This document shows, piece by piece, positions 55,863 to 62,316 of a stretch of 62,316 nt of DNA. This DNA comes from Gemmatimonadota bacterium (GTDB taxonomy: Bacteria; 4572-55; J002): positions 1 through 62,316 of the forward strand of contig RFFQ01000075.1 of the NCBI GenBank assembly GCA_003697105.1, given 5' to 3'. Position 1 is the stretch's first letter, and each line of letters starts with the position of its first letter. The position numbers were made by a program, and so were the translations under genes. The notes under the pieces were generated by a model, which saw only the letters and a program-made list of their open reading frames with translations, was not told the origin of the DNA and searched no databases.

Positions 55863-56574
55863 CGTTTCTTCTTCTCCTTGCCACTCCGGCGATTTCCGTG
55901 TGAAAAGCGGCTAACCAGCGTTGTTCAATTTCGGCGGGAATCTCATCTGCCGGAGACCCATGTTGTAAAAAATGGAGTAGCGTCTGTGGCTGACCATCGT
56001 ATTCAAACCAGCGCCGGTCGGTCACATCCAATTTGACCCGTCCCAGCCCCCGATTTTTGAATCCGCCCAACGTTAGCTCACCTCGTTTTAGGGCATGGAG
56101 TCCCACCAGCAACAGTCCGAACTGTGCATCTTTCAGATTTTCCGCCACCAACCGGAAGCTAAACACCGTTTCCGGGGGTACTATCTCGTATTGATAACGG
56201 CTGTTCGGGATCATCGTTCGCGTATGCCGGTGAACTGAGAGACCTTGTCGCAAATGAATGCCGGCAGTGCCGGTTTCGGTCACCAGCGGCAGGTCATCAA
56301 TTTGAACACGTCCGGCAAGGTGACGGGCGCCAAACACCGGCTCAAGCCATGATGCGGTCTCATCCGTACCAAGTAAGGTCTCCAGAATGGCTGCCAGATG
56401 GGCACGCAAGGCACCTTTGACGGTTGACCCGGGGATGAACGGCTGACCGAGGGCATTGCGCAGGAGTGGCGCACCGTTGTGTAATGCCACCATTTGTGCC
56501 GAACCAATGCGAATCGCGGTCACGGTTCGTAACGTACCTTCCAGCCAGAGTTGGTTTTGCAGGGTGTCGCTCAT
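55855..56574 (-). CDS. Csm3-like RAMP protein lacking the catalytic aspartate
   Basis: A 239-residue Cas7 backbone subunit. Motifs: FIPGSTVKGALRAHLAAI (46-63), VFGARHLAGRVQIDD, a conserved GLSVHRHTRT stretch, and GGFKNRGLGRVKL. The loop before IPGS reads VALHNGAPLLRN, with Asn or Gly at the position where Csm3 has its cleaving Asp and no acidic residue nearby. It may be a structural copy only. The ATGA overlap with the small-subunit stop shows coupling. Confidence 0.88.
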   Translation of the reverse strand: MSDTLQNQLWLEGTLRTVTAIRIGSAQMVALHNGAPLLRNALGQPFIPGSTVKGALRAHLAAILETLLGTDETASWLEPVFGARHLAGRVQIDDLPLVTETGTAGIHLRQGLSVHRHTRTMIPNSRYQYEIVPPETVFSFRLVAENLKDAQFGLLLVGLHALKRGELTLGGFKNRGLGRVKLDVTDRRWFEYDGQPQTLLHFLQHGSPADEIPAEIEQRWLAAFHTEIAGVARRRRNDA

Positions 56575-57104
56575 CTGGGATGACCTTCCGCCGATTTTTT
56601 CCGGTGCCGAGACCGCCGCTTACCAGAGGCAAAGACCAGATTATCCCAATCCTGAGTGGTATGCCCGTACACAAAACAGCGGTAAACATAACCTAGATAG
56701 AGCTGGGTAAGACGCAAATGCAGTTCACGCCGGTAGAGCGACAGATTCGCACCCGCAAGATGTTGGCGGGCATACGCCAGCACGCCCTCTACGGCTTGAA
56801 ATACAGCGCCCTCACGATGTTCCACATCATAAATGATCCACTCGCCAAAACTGTTGTGACGCCACCCACGATGACCCACTGCTTGCCCGATGTAATAACG
56901 CACATTGTTAGTAATCGCCTCGATACTGGAGGTAGTTTGCGCCACGTTCAGCAATTGTTGGAGATGTTCCGGTTGGATAATGTGGTCATCCCGCAACTTT
57001 TTGGCACAGCGCCCTGCCGCCTGAATGATCGCGTCCAATTGAGCATCAATACCGCGCTGAAAAATAAGTTCTCGTCTGAGGCGACGTTCCTGATCCGTTT
57101 GCAT
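56571..57104 (-). CDS. Putative type III small subunit (Csm2/Cas11-like)
   Basis: A 177-residue, mostly helical protein. The ATG 57104 has GGAGG 6 bases upstream and lies 59 bases inside the end of csx10. A middle segment QLLNVAQTTSSIEAITNNVRYYIG recalls the TSQIR region of Csm2-type small subunits. The C-terminus is strongly basic (GKRRSRHRKKS), suitable for nucleic-acid contact. The position between csx10 and csm3-like genes is where III-D operons carry the small subunit. No other gene of the operon is a candidate for that role. Identification is by context and helical character rather than clear motif. Confidence 0.55.
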   Translation of the reverse strand: MQTDQERRLRRELIFQRGIDAQLDAIIQAAGRCAKKLRDDHIIQPEHLQQLLNVAQTTSSIEAITNNVRYYIGQAVGHRGWRHNSFGEWIIYDVEHREGAVFQAVEGVLAYARQHLAGANLSLYRRELHLRLTQLYLGYVYRCFVYGHTTQDWDNLVFASGKRRSRHRKKSAEGHPR

Positions 57105-58089
57105 GGTTTTCCTCCGGCTCCGCGAATACGTGCATCTCGGAGCAGATTTTAATCTGACCAAACCCTTCTGCAGTGCGTTCCCCCAACCCGTCCCGTTCAA
57201 TAGCCGTTAAGACCGGGATCAGCGTTGCCGGGTCACTGGCGGTACGGCAGAGATAACAACTCCCCATCTGGGCAATCACCGTGGTCGGGCGTGGTAATCC
57301 CCACGCGCCGTTCCATCCACCTTGATAACCGTGCTGTACTTCCGCCCAAACGACCGTTACGCGCCCCTCACCCCAAATTCGATTTAATTCGGTTTGAGGA
57401 TTGAGCGTGGGGCACCGATCGGGGGTTTGAAAAATGGCATTTGATTGCAGATCAAGGGTAAAATAAACATCATGAGAATCCGATTTGAATCGATCCGGTA
57501 AATGCCGGTTGAATTGCTCCAATCGATCCGCAACATCCATTTGGGGAGGGGGATCAACCGCTTCGATAGTTACCTGACCAAAACCGCGTGTTTTCCCCGC
57601 TCCGACTGTGGTGATCTTTTGGAGCCATTCCGAGACCGGCAACTCGGACGAAATCGCGGTAAAAAAGGTTGTGGGCTGGAATTGCTGGTCTTGCCACTGG
57701 ACTTCCGAGATCACCGGCCGGCCGAGATAACGGGTATCCACAAAAACCGGAATCAATTGCTCTTGCTGGAGATACCCATAGCGGGTCAAGGGCGGTGCAT
57801 TTCTCCCGTTCGCAAAAGGAGTTTGCGGATCATAACCCCGCGAGATTCGGGGTCTCACCGGTAATGGAATAACCTCACTCCAGTGCGACCGGTGCGCTAG
57901 ATAGGCATTGCGGAAAATCACCGGCGATTCCGTGCCACACAACGCCTGAAATAGCGGGTCATCGGCAGAGATGCCCTCCTCGTGCAACAAATGATACGCC
58001 AAAGCGCCTCGCAAAACCGCTCCAGGGATATAGTCCGGATCGACCGCTACGGGAGATAACGCCGTAATGCGGTAAAAATGCGTGATCAT
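57046..58089 (-). CDS. csx10: Csx10 (Cas5-like RAMP of type III-D)
   Basis: A 347-residue RAMP protein, predicted to cap the crRNA 5' handle end of the complex as Cas5/Csm4 does. It starts at ATG 58089 (GGAGG just upstream, ATGA overlap with the previous stop). YIPGAVLRGALAYHLL near 20-35 and two glycine loops, TVGAGKTRGFGQVTIE and GLGERTAEGFGQIKI, mark two RAMP domains. A LCGTESPVIFRNAYL segment matches the insertion after the first helix. Csx10 is the signature of subtype III-D, so this gene fixes the subtype call. Confidence 0.8.
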   Translation of the reverse strand: MITHFYRITALSPVAVDPDYIPGAVLRGALAYHLLHEEGISADDPLFQALCGTESPVIFRNAYLAHRSHWSEVIPLPVRPRISRGYDPQTPFANGRNAPPLTRYGYLQQEQLIPVFVDTRYLGRPVISEVQWQDQQFQPTTFFTAISSELPVSEWLQKITTVGAGKTRGFGQVTIEAVDPPPQMDVADRLEQFNRHLPDRFKSDSHDVYFTLDLQSNAIFQTPDRCPTLNPQTELNRIWGEGRVTVVWAEVQHGYQGGWNGAWGLPRPTTVIAQMGSCYLCRTASDPATLIPVLTAIERDGLGERTAEGFGQIKICSEMHVFAEPEENHANGSGTSPQTRTYFSARY

Positions 58090-58628
58090 GGCACCTCCAC
58101 TTGTGGATTGGCAGGCATACCATCCATAAAAGCATGTGCTTGAACCGTTACCCGTCCTACCCCGCGCGAACGGCTTCCGCCGAGATGATGAATGTGGCGC
58201 AAACTCAACAACAACCATGCTAAATCCTGTTCCGCGGATGATGCCGGTAGATACCCTTCAATGGCACGAGGATGCGCCGCCACACCGCCGGGCGCATCCA
58301 GCACCGGGATGGCAAAGAATCCTGACGGCAAAGGAGTGCCCGTCTGCCGGTCTAGCGCCAAACCGAAACGCGGCTGAACCTCCCCTGCATTCACGATCAT
58401 ATCATGATACCGCAAGTGACACGGTGCTTTCGCCGATCCCACGAGCCGGCAAATCACCCCCTGACCGGTACCGGAAATCGTCTGCAAAATACGGGTTAGA
58501 TGGTACCGGACCTGCCGTTTTAAGAGTGCACCGGGCACAATCACTTGTCCCCGTCCATTACGCGCCGTTGGCGGGAGTGCCAGCGCATGCTCAATCTGGA
58601 GCGTCACGTCAATATGAATAGAGCGCAT
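58086..58628 (-). CDS. Small Cas7-like RAMP protein
   Basis: A 180-residue RAMP subunit, short for Cas7. AAGGAG lies 6 bases before the ATG. IVPGALLKRQVRYHLTRI (30-47) is the RAMP helix motif and GGSRSRGVGRVTV the glycine loop. The segment before the motif (ALPPTARNGRGQV) has no acidic residue, so RNA cleavage by this copy is unlikely. It sits between cas10 (83-base gap) and csx10. Confidence 0.82.
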   Translation of the reverse strand: MRSIHIDVTLQIEHALALPPTARNGRGQVIVPGALLKRQVRYHLTRILQTISGTGQGVICRLVGSAKAPCHLRYHDMIVNAGEVQPRFGLALDRQTGTPLPSGFFAIPVLDAPGGVAAHPRAIEGYLPASSAEQDLAWLLLSLRHIHHLGGSRSRGVGRVTVQAHAFMDGMPANPQVEVP

Positions 58629-58711
58629 CCGTCTCTCCTTAGTTTCAGATGGATCGGGTTGAACATATTTCTGTCTCCGCTATATTAACATATTCGGATG
58701 CCCTTTTCACA

Positions 58712-60850
58712 TTAACCATACACCGCCACCGCACGGTGGTCTTCCAGAGACAGCAACTCCATGACATCCGCTAAGGGGGTATAGTAATGCTCATCATCGC
58801 TGTTGAGCCACGGGGGCGTCAGAAAATCCCATTGATGCTCAAAAGCGTCTCCCCACACTGCCGGTAGCAAAGGTTGTTCGGCGGATTTTGCGGTACGCCA
58901 GGTTAAATACGCCAGAATTGCCGGCAAAAATCCCTGTTTTAGACTGGCTTGCAACTGGTATATTTCTGGTGCAGAGCATCCAATCTGTTGGAATCCGCGC
59001 AGGGCGTGCAACAGCCCTTCCAGCTCCGCTACGGTGTACGGTGCGCCGGTTAGATGGTACGTGCAGGTATCCGTTTCAGGATGGACGGTACGTTCGATGT
59101 CTCGCCAGTGGGTCAACTGGTGTGTTAGGGGAGTACCCGGTGACCTGAATACACGAAAATCGATCACACTAAGGCAATACCCCCCTTTCCGATACAATGT
59201 TGCCTGATAATTTGCCGCGGAATACGTCAATTGATCCAGTTGGTGGCGGATGATCGGGGGGGGTGTTTTTAACGACGTGAACAGAACGCCGGCATTTAGG
59301 GTAACTGCCGGTAGCGTTCGGTGGTCACAACGCGCCGGTAGATAGCGCTGAACCGGCATACTCACTGGATTTTCCACCTCGTATTGAAAGGCGGCTTCCA
59401 GATGTTCTGTAAAGGCGTGGGTTATACTCAAGGCGTGAACCGCTGGTAACATCAACAGGATTTCATCTTGGTTTAACACCAACACTTCAAACGGATGAAC
59501 CTCCCCCACCGGATGAAGATAACGGACGATACTTTGAAAGACAGCTTCTTGGACAGCAGATTGTACCTGCGCGGCACCGCACGGTATTGCTACCAAGGAT
59601 TCCGCCGGTAGGTCAACCTGAATTTTGGCACGGACAAATCCCACTAGAGATGTGCCCAGTTCTGCCGGTGTCGCTAAAAATCGGAGACTATCGAGAGGCA
59701 CATCGCCCACATACTGTTTTTGCGCCGCCGAATGCGTCTGCAAAAACGTCACAAACTCGGTCTGCCATGACGGGGTAAATGGAGGATGCCAATTGAGCGT
59801 GGGTTGCCATTTTGCCGGGTAGTCCAAATATGCCTGCTGGCGAGCACATACTTCGCACAAGTGCTGGTGCCGGTAGGACACAAGGGAAGGGCGCAAGTTG
59901 CACACCTCACAGCGCTGAACGTAAGGAAAAAGTTCAAAATGCGGCACCGGACGATCCCAAGCATCGGGGCGGTGCCGGAGCCGCTCTAAATGCGTAATCA
60001 CATAAGAAAACCCGCCGGGTATGCGGGTCGAATGCGGTTCTGCTTTGTGCCATACTTCCGTTAATGAGAATGGCGCGGCGGTAATGATGTAAGGCAGGGT
60101 CAGCGTCTCTGCCAAGATCGATGTTTCAATTTGAGAGGGCAAACTGGCCAGTTGGGAGACCGGTAAAAGGGCAATTTGGGTTATTCCACTGGAGATCACA
60201 CATTCTGGACAGGCGGAAAACCGAGCCTGAACGTGTTGGAACGCACTATCCAACATTCGGGACGCCCCGCAAATGGAGGCAACGGACGTACCCTCAAAAC
60301 GGAAATCCTCAGGATATTGAAAACTGCCATACATCACCCCAATTCGGGCATTTATCGCCTGCGGAAATGCGGGGTCCAAAAGCGCCCCGTGTACCGTTAA
60401 TAAAGGTCGGGCAAAGGGCTCTACTTGGGTGAAAAACTCGTCAAGCGACTGCCCCGCCGTTAGAACACCGCTATGTTGCTGTTCTAAAAGGGCATGTACA
60501 TACTGGAGCCGGGTGAATTGCGCAGGGGATAAGACCCGCTCTGAAAGCAAATGGCGAGTGCGGGACGGTAGCCCGTAGCTCAACGCCGCAAACCGCAGCA
60601 ATGGCAATTCTACCGGTTCGAGCAAATCATACCCTAAACAATACGTGAGTGCCGAAAAGCAACAAAGCCGGCTTGCGACAACTTGGGCATGGGAATCGTG
60701 TGAGGGAAGTGTTCGATATAATGAGATAAGACGATGGCAAACATCGGAAAGATGAAAGGGTTGCTCTGGTTCAATCAGACCAACGTGTATTTGGCGCAAT
60801 TCAGATAAAAAATGTAAGCCAGCCCCGCCCGGAAAATGATCCGCTGACAT
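58712..60850 (-). CDS. cas10: Cas10-family large subunit with degenerate palm
   Basis: The large type III subunit, 712 residues from ATG 60850. AGAGG precedes that ATG by 7 bases and a promoter lies just upstream; ATG 60904 is in frame but falls between the -35 and -10. No HD nuclease signature is seen in the N-terminal 290 residues. A zinc finger CEVC...CEVC (about 312-333) is as in Csm1. The second palm reads VLVLNQDEILLMLPAVHAL near 455-473, with NQDE (459-462) replacing GGDD. The first metal-binding strand reads FVRAKIQVDLP instead of the usual aspartates. Cyclic oligoadenylate synthesis is therefore unlikely. It heads the CRISPR operon. Confidence 0.82.
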   Translation of the reverse strand: MSADHFPGGAGLHFLSELRQIHVGLIEPEQPFHLSDVCHRLISLYRTLPSHDSHAQVVASRLCCFSALTYCLGYDLLEPVELPLLRFAALSYGLPSRTRHLLSERVLSPAQFTRLQYVHALLEQQHSGVLTAGQSLDEFFTQVEPFARPLLTVHGALLDPAFPQAINARIGVMYGSFQYPEDFRFEGTSVASICGASRMLDSAFQHVQARFSACPECVISSGITQIALLPVSQLASLPSQIETSILAETLTLPYIITAAPFSLTEVWHKAEPHSTRIPGGFSYVITHLERLRHRPDAWDRPVPHFELFPYVQRCEVCNLRPSLVSYRHQHLCEVCARQQAYLDYPAKWQPTLNWHPPFTPSWQTEFVTFLQTHSAAQKQYVGDVPLDSLRFLATPAELGTSLVGFVRAKIQVDLPAESLVAIPCGAAQVQSAVQEAVFQSIVRYLHPVGEVHPFEVLVLNQDEILLMLPAVHALSITHAFTEHLEAAFQYEVENPVSMPVQRYLPARCDHRTLPAVTLNAGVLFTSLKTPPPIIRHQLDQLTYSAANYQATLYRKGGYCLSVIDFRVFRSPGTPLTHQLTHWRDIERTVHPETDTCTYHLTGAPYTVAELEGLLHALRGFQQIGCSAPEIYQLQASLKQGFLPAILAYLTWRTAKSAEQPLLPAVWGDAFEHQWDFLTPPWLNSDDEHYYTPLADVMELLSLEDHRAVAVYG

Positions 60851-60894
60851 CCGCCGTCCTCTTAATGACTTAAGGGTTTGATCGATAGATTTGT

Positions 60895-60923
60895 ACTCTA
60901 TCATAGCCCTCAGCAAAAGTCAA
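60895..60923 (-). promoter_or_regulatory. Promoter of the cas10 operon
   Basis: Minus-strand TTGACT (60923-60918), 17 bases, TAGAGT (60900-60895). Transcription would start near 60888, leaving a leader of about 38 bases before the ATG at 60850. Confidence 0.5.
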
Positions 60924-60934
60924 TCACTTTTTTC

Positions 60935-60944
60935 CGGTGCACCG
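60935..60944. promoter_or_regulatory. Perfect palindrome CGGTGCACCG upstream of the cas10 promoter
   Basis: A 10-bp perfect inverted repeat 11 bases upstream of the cas10 -35 box; GGTGC occurs again 5 bases on. A possible operator. Confidence 0.35.
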
Positions 60945-60996
60945 TGGTGCTGAAATACGTCTATTATTATTAAGACAGATGGAGGGTAAAATTGGG

Positions 60997-61025
60997 TTTA
61001 CACCTCAATAAAAATATGATATAGT
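60997..61025 (+). promoter_or_regulatory. Promoter of the restriction-modification gene
   Basis: TTTACA (60997-61002), a 17-base spacer and TATAGT (61020-61025), each five of six matches. The leader to the ATG is about 120 bases. Confidence 0.6.
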
Positions 61026-61153
61026 TAGGTCTGTCATGGGTGAAGCGTTTGCGTCGAACGGCGACGGGTAGCCAATACTAAAGACGAGGCGGTTTACCGA
61101 TTTAAGCACTATAGACGATGTAATTATGAGAGTACAGCATAGAGTGGGGCAAA

Positions 61154-62316
61154 ATGGACAACCGTAGCATCATAAAGCCTTTAATTGAGGGGTTCAGCTC
61201 AGAGAGATTGAGCAACCTCCTGCGCCGGATCGCCCCTGCTTTCCGGCCGGATACCAAGCTATTAGACGATTTTATCCAGGATGATTGGCCTTTTGATTCC
61301 GCACAAAAGCTAGGCGTCATCGAACTTCCGGGGTCTCAAACTATCCTGGTGGGCGTTGTTCATGTGGCGCGCGAACTGACTTCCCGCTCCAGCAAGAAGA
61401 CGCAGTACGAATTAGGCAAGCGCATCCTCAAGGCTTACAACAGTAACGGCGGCATCTTCGCTTTCTACGATGACAATGGACGCTTCCGTCTTTCCCTCAT
61501 CACCGTCACCTACTCCGGCACCCGCCGACAGTTCAGCACCTTCCGGCGCTACACCTTTTTCGTTGAGCCGGAGCTGCCCAACAAGACGTTTATCAACCAG
61601 ATCGGCCGGGCGGATTTTTCCAGCCTGGAGCAGATTCTGGAAGCCTTCTCCCTGGAAGTGGTCTCCGACGCCTTTTATCAGGAGTTTAAGCCCAAATTCG
61701 ATGCCATTGCCGCGGCAGTACAAGGAGCGAATGACGCAGCTTTGCAACAAGATTTCGCCTTGTTGTTTGCCATCCGGGTCATCTTCCTGGGATTTGTCCA
61801 AAAGAAAGGCTGGCTGGGGGACAACCCGAGCTTTTTACAAGACTTCTGGCAGGAATATCAGAATAGCAACCCGTCCGCAAATACCTTCTACAAGGATTGG
61901 CTGGAGCCGCTCTTCTTTGAAGCCCTCAACTCCCCACCCGGACGCAAGGTGGCTTATGGTAACGCACCCTTCTGCCAGAAGACCCAGACTGCCCTGCAAA
62001 TGGCACCTTATCTCAACGGCGAACTCTTCAAGCACAAGCAAGGCGTCGATGACCAGAGCCTATGGCTTCCCGATGACCTGATCGGCGACTTTTTCGACTT
62101 TCTCTTCCAGTACAACTTCACCGTGGAAGAAAACGAACTCTACGACGAGGAACTGGAACTCAATCCCGAATTCCTGGGCATCATCTTCGAGCGGCTGACC
62201 AATATGGACCAGGGTGCAGTTTACACCCCGCGCGTGGAAGTGGACTTGATGTGCCGTCTGGCTCTGGTGCAGTGGCTGGCGCAAAGCACCGACATTGATA
62301 AGCGCGACCTGTACCA
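61154..62316 (+). CDS. Type IIG (Eco57I-like) restriction-modification enzyme, 5' part
   Basis: An open frame from ATG 61154 continues without a stop to the window end (387 codons visible). The N-terminal 330 residues look like the region that precedes the methylase in large single-chain R-M proteins. LGFVQKKGWLGDNPSFLQ near 215-235 is one family landmark. ELNPEFLGIIFERLTN near 333-348, then GAVYTPRVEVDLMCRLAL, is the segment just before the SAM-binding motif in Eco57I-type enzymes. The SAM and NPPY motifs would lie beyond the edge. It prefers C- or G-ending codons more than its neighbours, suggesting recent transfer. A BREX PglX-like methylase is an alternative. Confidence 0.8.
   Translation, partial: MDNRSIIKPLIEGFSSERLSNLLRRIAPAFRPDTKLLDDFIQDDWPFDSAQKLGVIELPGSQTILVGVVHVARELTSRSSKKTQYELGKRILKAYNSNGGIFAFYDDNGRFRLSLITVTYSGTRRQFSTFRRYTFFVEPELPNKTFINQIGRADFSSLEQILEAFSLEVVSDAFYQEFKPKFDAIAAAVQGANDAALQQDFALLFAIRVIFLGFVQKKGWLGDNPSFLQDFWQEYQNSNPSANTFYKDWLEPLFFEALNSPPGRKVAYGNAPFCQKTQTALQMAPYLNGELFKHKQGVDDQSLWLPDDLIGDFFDFLFQYNFTVEENELYDEELELNPEFLGIIFERLTNMDQGAVYTPRVEVDLMCRLALVQWLAQSTDIDKRDLY

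Larger units (their letters stand above)
60851..61153. promoter_or_regulatory. Divergent control region between cas10 and the R-M gene
   Basis: About 300 bases without a gene. It holds the cas10 promoter (60895-60923, minus), a perfect 10-bp palindrome (60935-60944) and the R-M promoter (60997-61025, plus). An 11-codon frame from 61035 ends at a TAG and could be a leader peptide, but has no clear ribosome site. Confidence 0.5.

Noticed and set aside
58712-60850. Subtype III-C (Csx11) or III-F assignment because of the degenerate palm
   Set aside because: A separate Csx10-type gene, a Csx19-like gene and multiple Csm3/Csx7-like subunits fit III-D better; a phylogeny would be decisive.
61470-62081. 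A 203-codon plus-strand frame near the right end
   Set aside because: It is out of frame with the longer open frame from 61154 that has recognisable R-M motifs and runs to the window edge.

Overview
The window looks like chromosome of a Gram-negative (diderm) bacterium of the FCB group, probably an uncultured lineage near Calditrichota, KSB1, Marinimicrobia or Cloacimonadota; the exact phylum cannot be fixed from this sequence. The reasons are five secreted proteins with a C-terminal PNPFNP-type FlgD-like (type IX secretion type A) sorting domain, a gliding-type ABC transporter set (GldA/F/G-like plus DUF4340), an LpxL-like acyltransferase, Lol lipoprotein export genes and several outer-membrane barrels.

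Layout. 0.2-4.4 kb (+): a secreted protein of unknown function and a subtilisin. 4.5-10.3 kb (-): an operon of an outer-membrane barrel, pilT, a GGDEF-PilZ diguanylate cyclase and pilB. 10.4-10.7 kb (-): two tandem tRNA-Ser genes with their own promoter and terminator. 10.8-24.4 kb: sorting-domain proteins (M14 carboxypeptidase, GATase-like/Fn3 protein, HExxH metalloprotease with FG-GAP repeats, second subtilisin) around ppdK. 24.5-52.6 kb: an uninterrupted minus-strand run. It holds an orphan DNA methyltransferase, an AsmA/TamB-like giant, dapF, a barrel, an LpxL-like acyltransferase and pta; then clpC, mcsB, mcsA, lolD, lolC/E, an LVIVD lipoprotein, a barrel and a duplicated-domain exported protein; then rho, murA, DUF4340, gldG/F/A-like genes, an RluA-type pseudouridine synthase and comM/yifB.

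52.6-60.9 kb (-): a compact type III CRISPR effector operon that best matches subtype III-D. In transcription order it reads cas10, a small Cas7-like RAMP, csx10, a putative small subunit, a Csm3-like RAMP, a Csx7-like RAMP, a csx19-like gene and another RAMP. It ends with an S1-domain protein of novel architecture whose ATG overlaps the preceding stop codon. The Cas10 has no recognisable HD nuclease motif and its palm GGDD motif reads NQDE. No cas6, cas1/cas2, CARF effector or CRISPR array is in the window. Divergent from cas10 at 61.15 kb is the 5' part of a large Eco57I-like (type IIG) restriction-modification gene that runs off the end, so 53-62 kb is a defence island.

How it fits together: the left half serves protein secretion and extracellular proteolysis plus type IV pilus motors under likely cyclic-di-GMP control. 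The middle is envelope biogenesis and protein quality control (Lol, ClpC-McsAB, LpxL, MurA). The right end is RNA- and DNA-directed defence. The strongest candidate for something undescribed is the III-D-like operon with a probably signalling-dead Cas10 and a coupled S1-domain protein. A second is a domain that occurs duplicated in a stand-alone exported protein beside one barrel gene (40.5-42.5 kb) and apparently fused to a barrel in another protein (30-31.5 kb).
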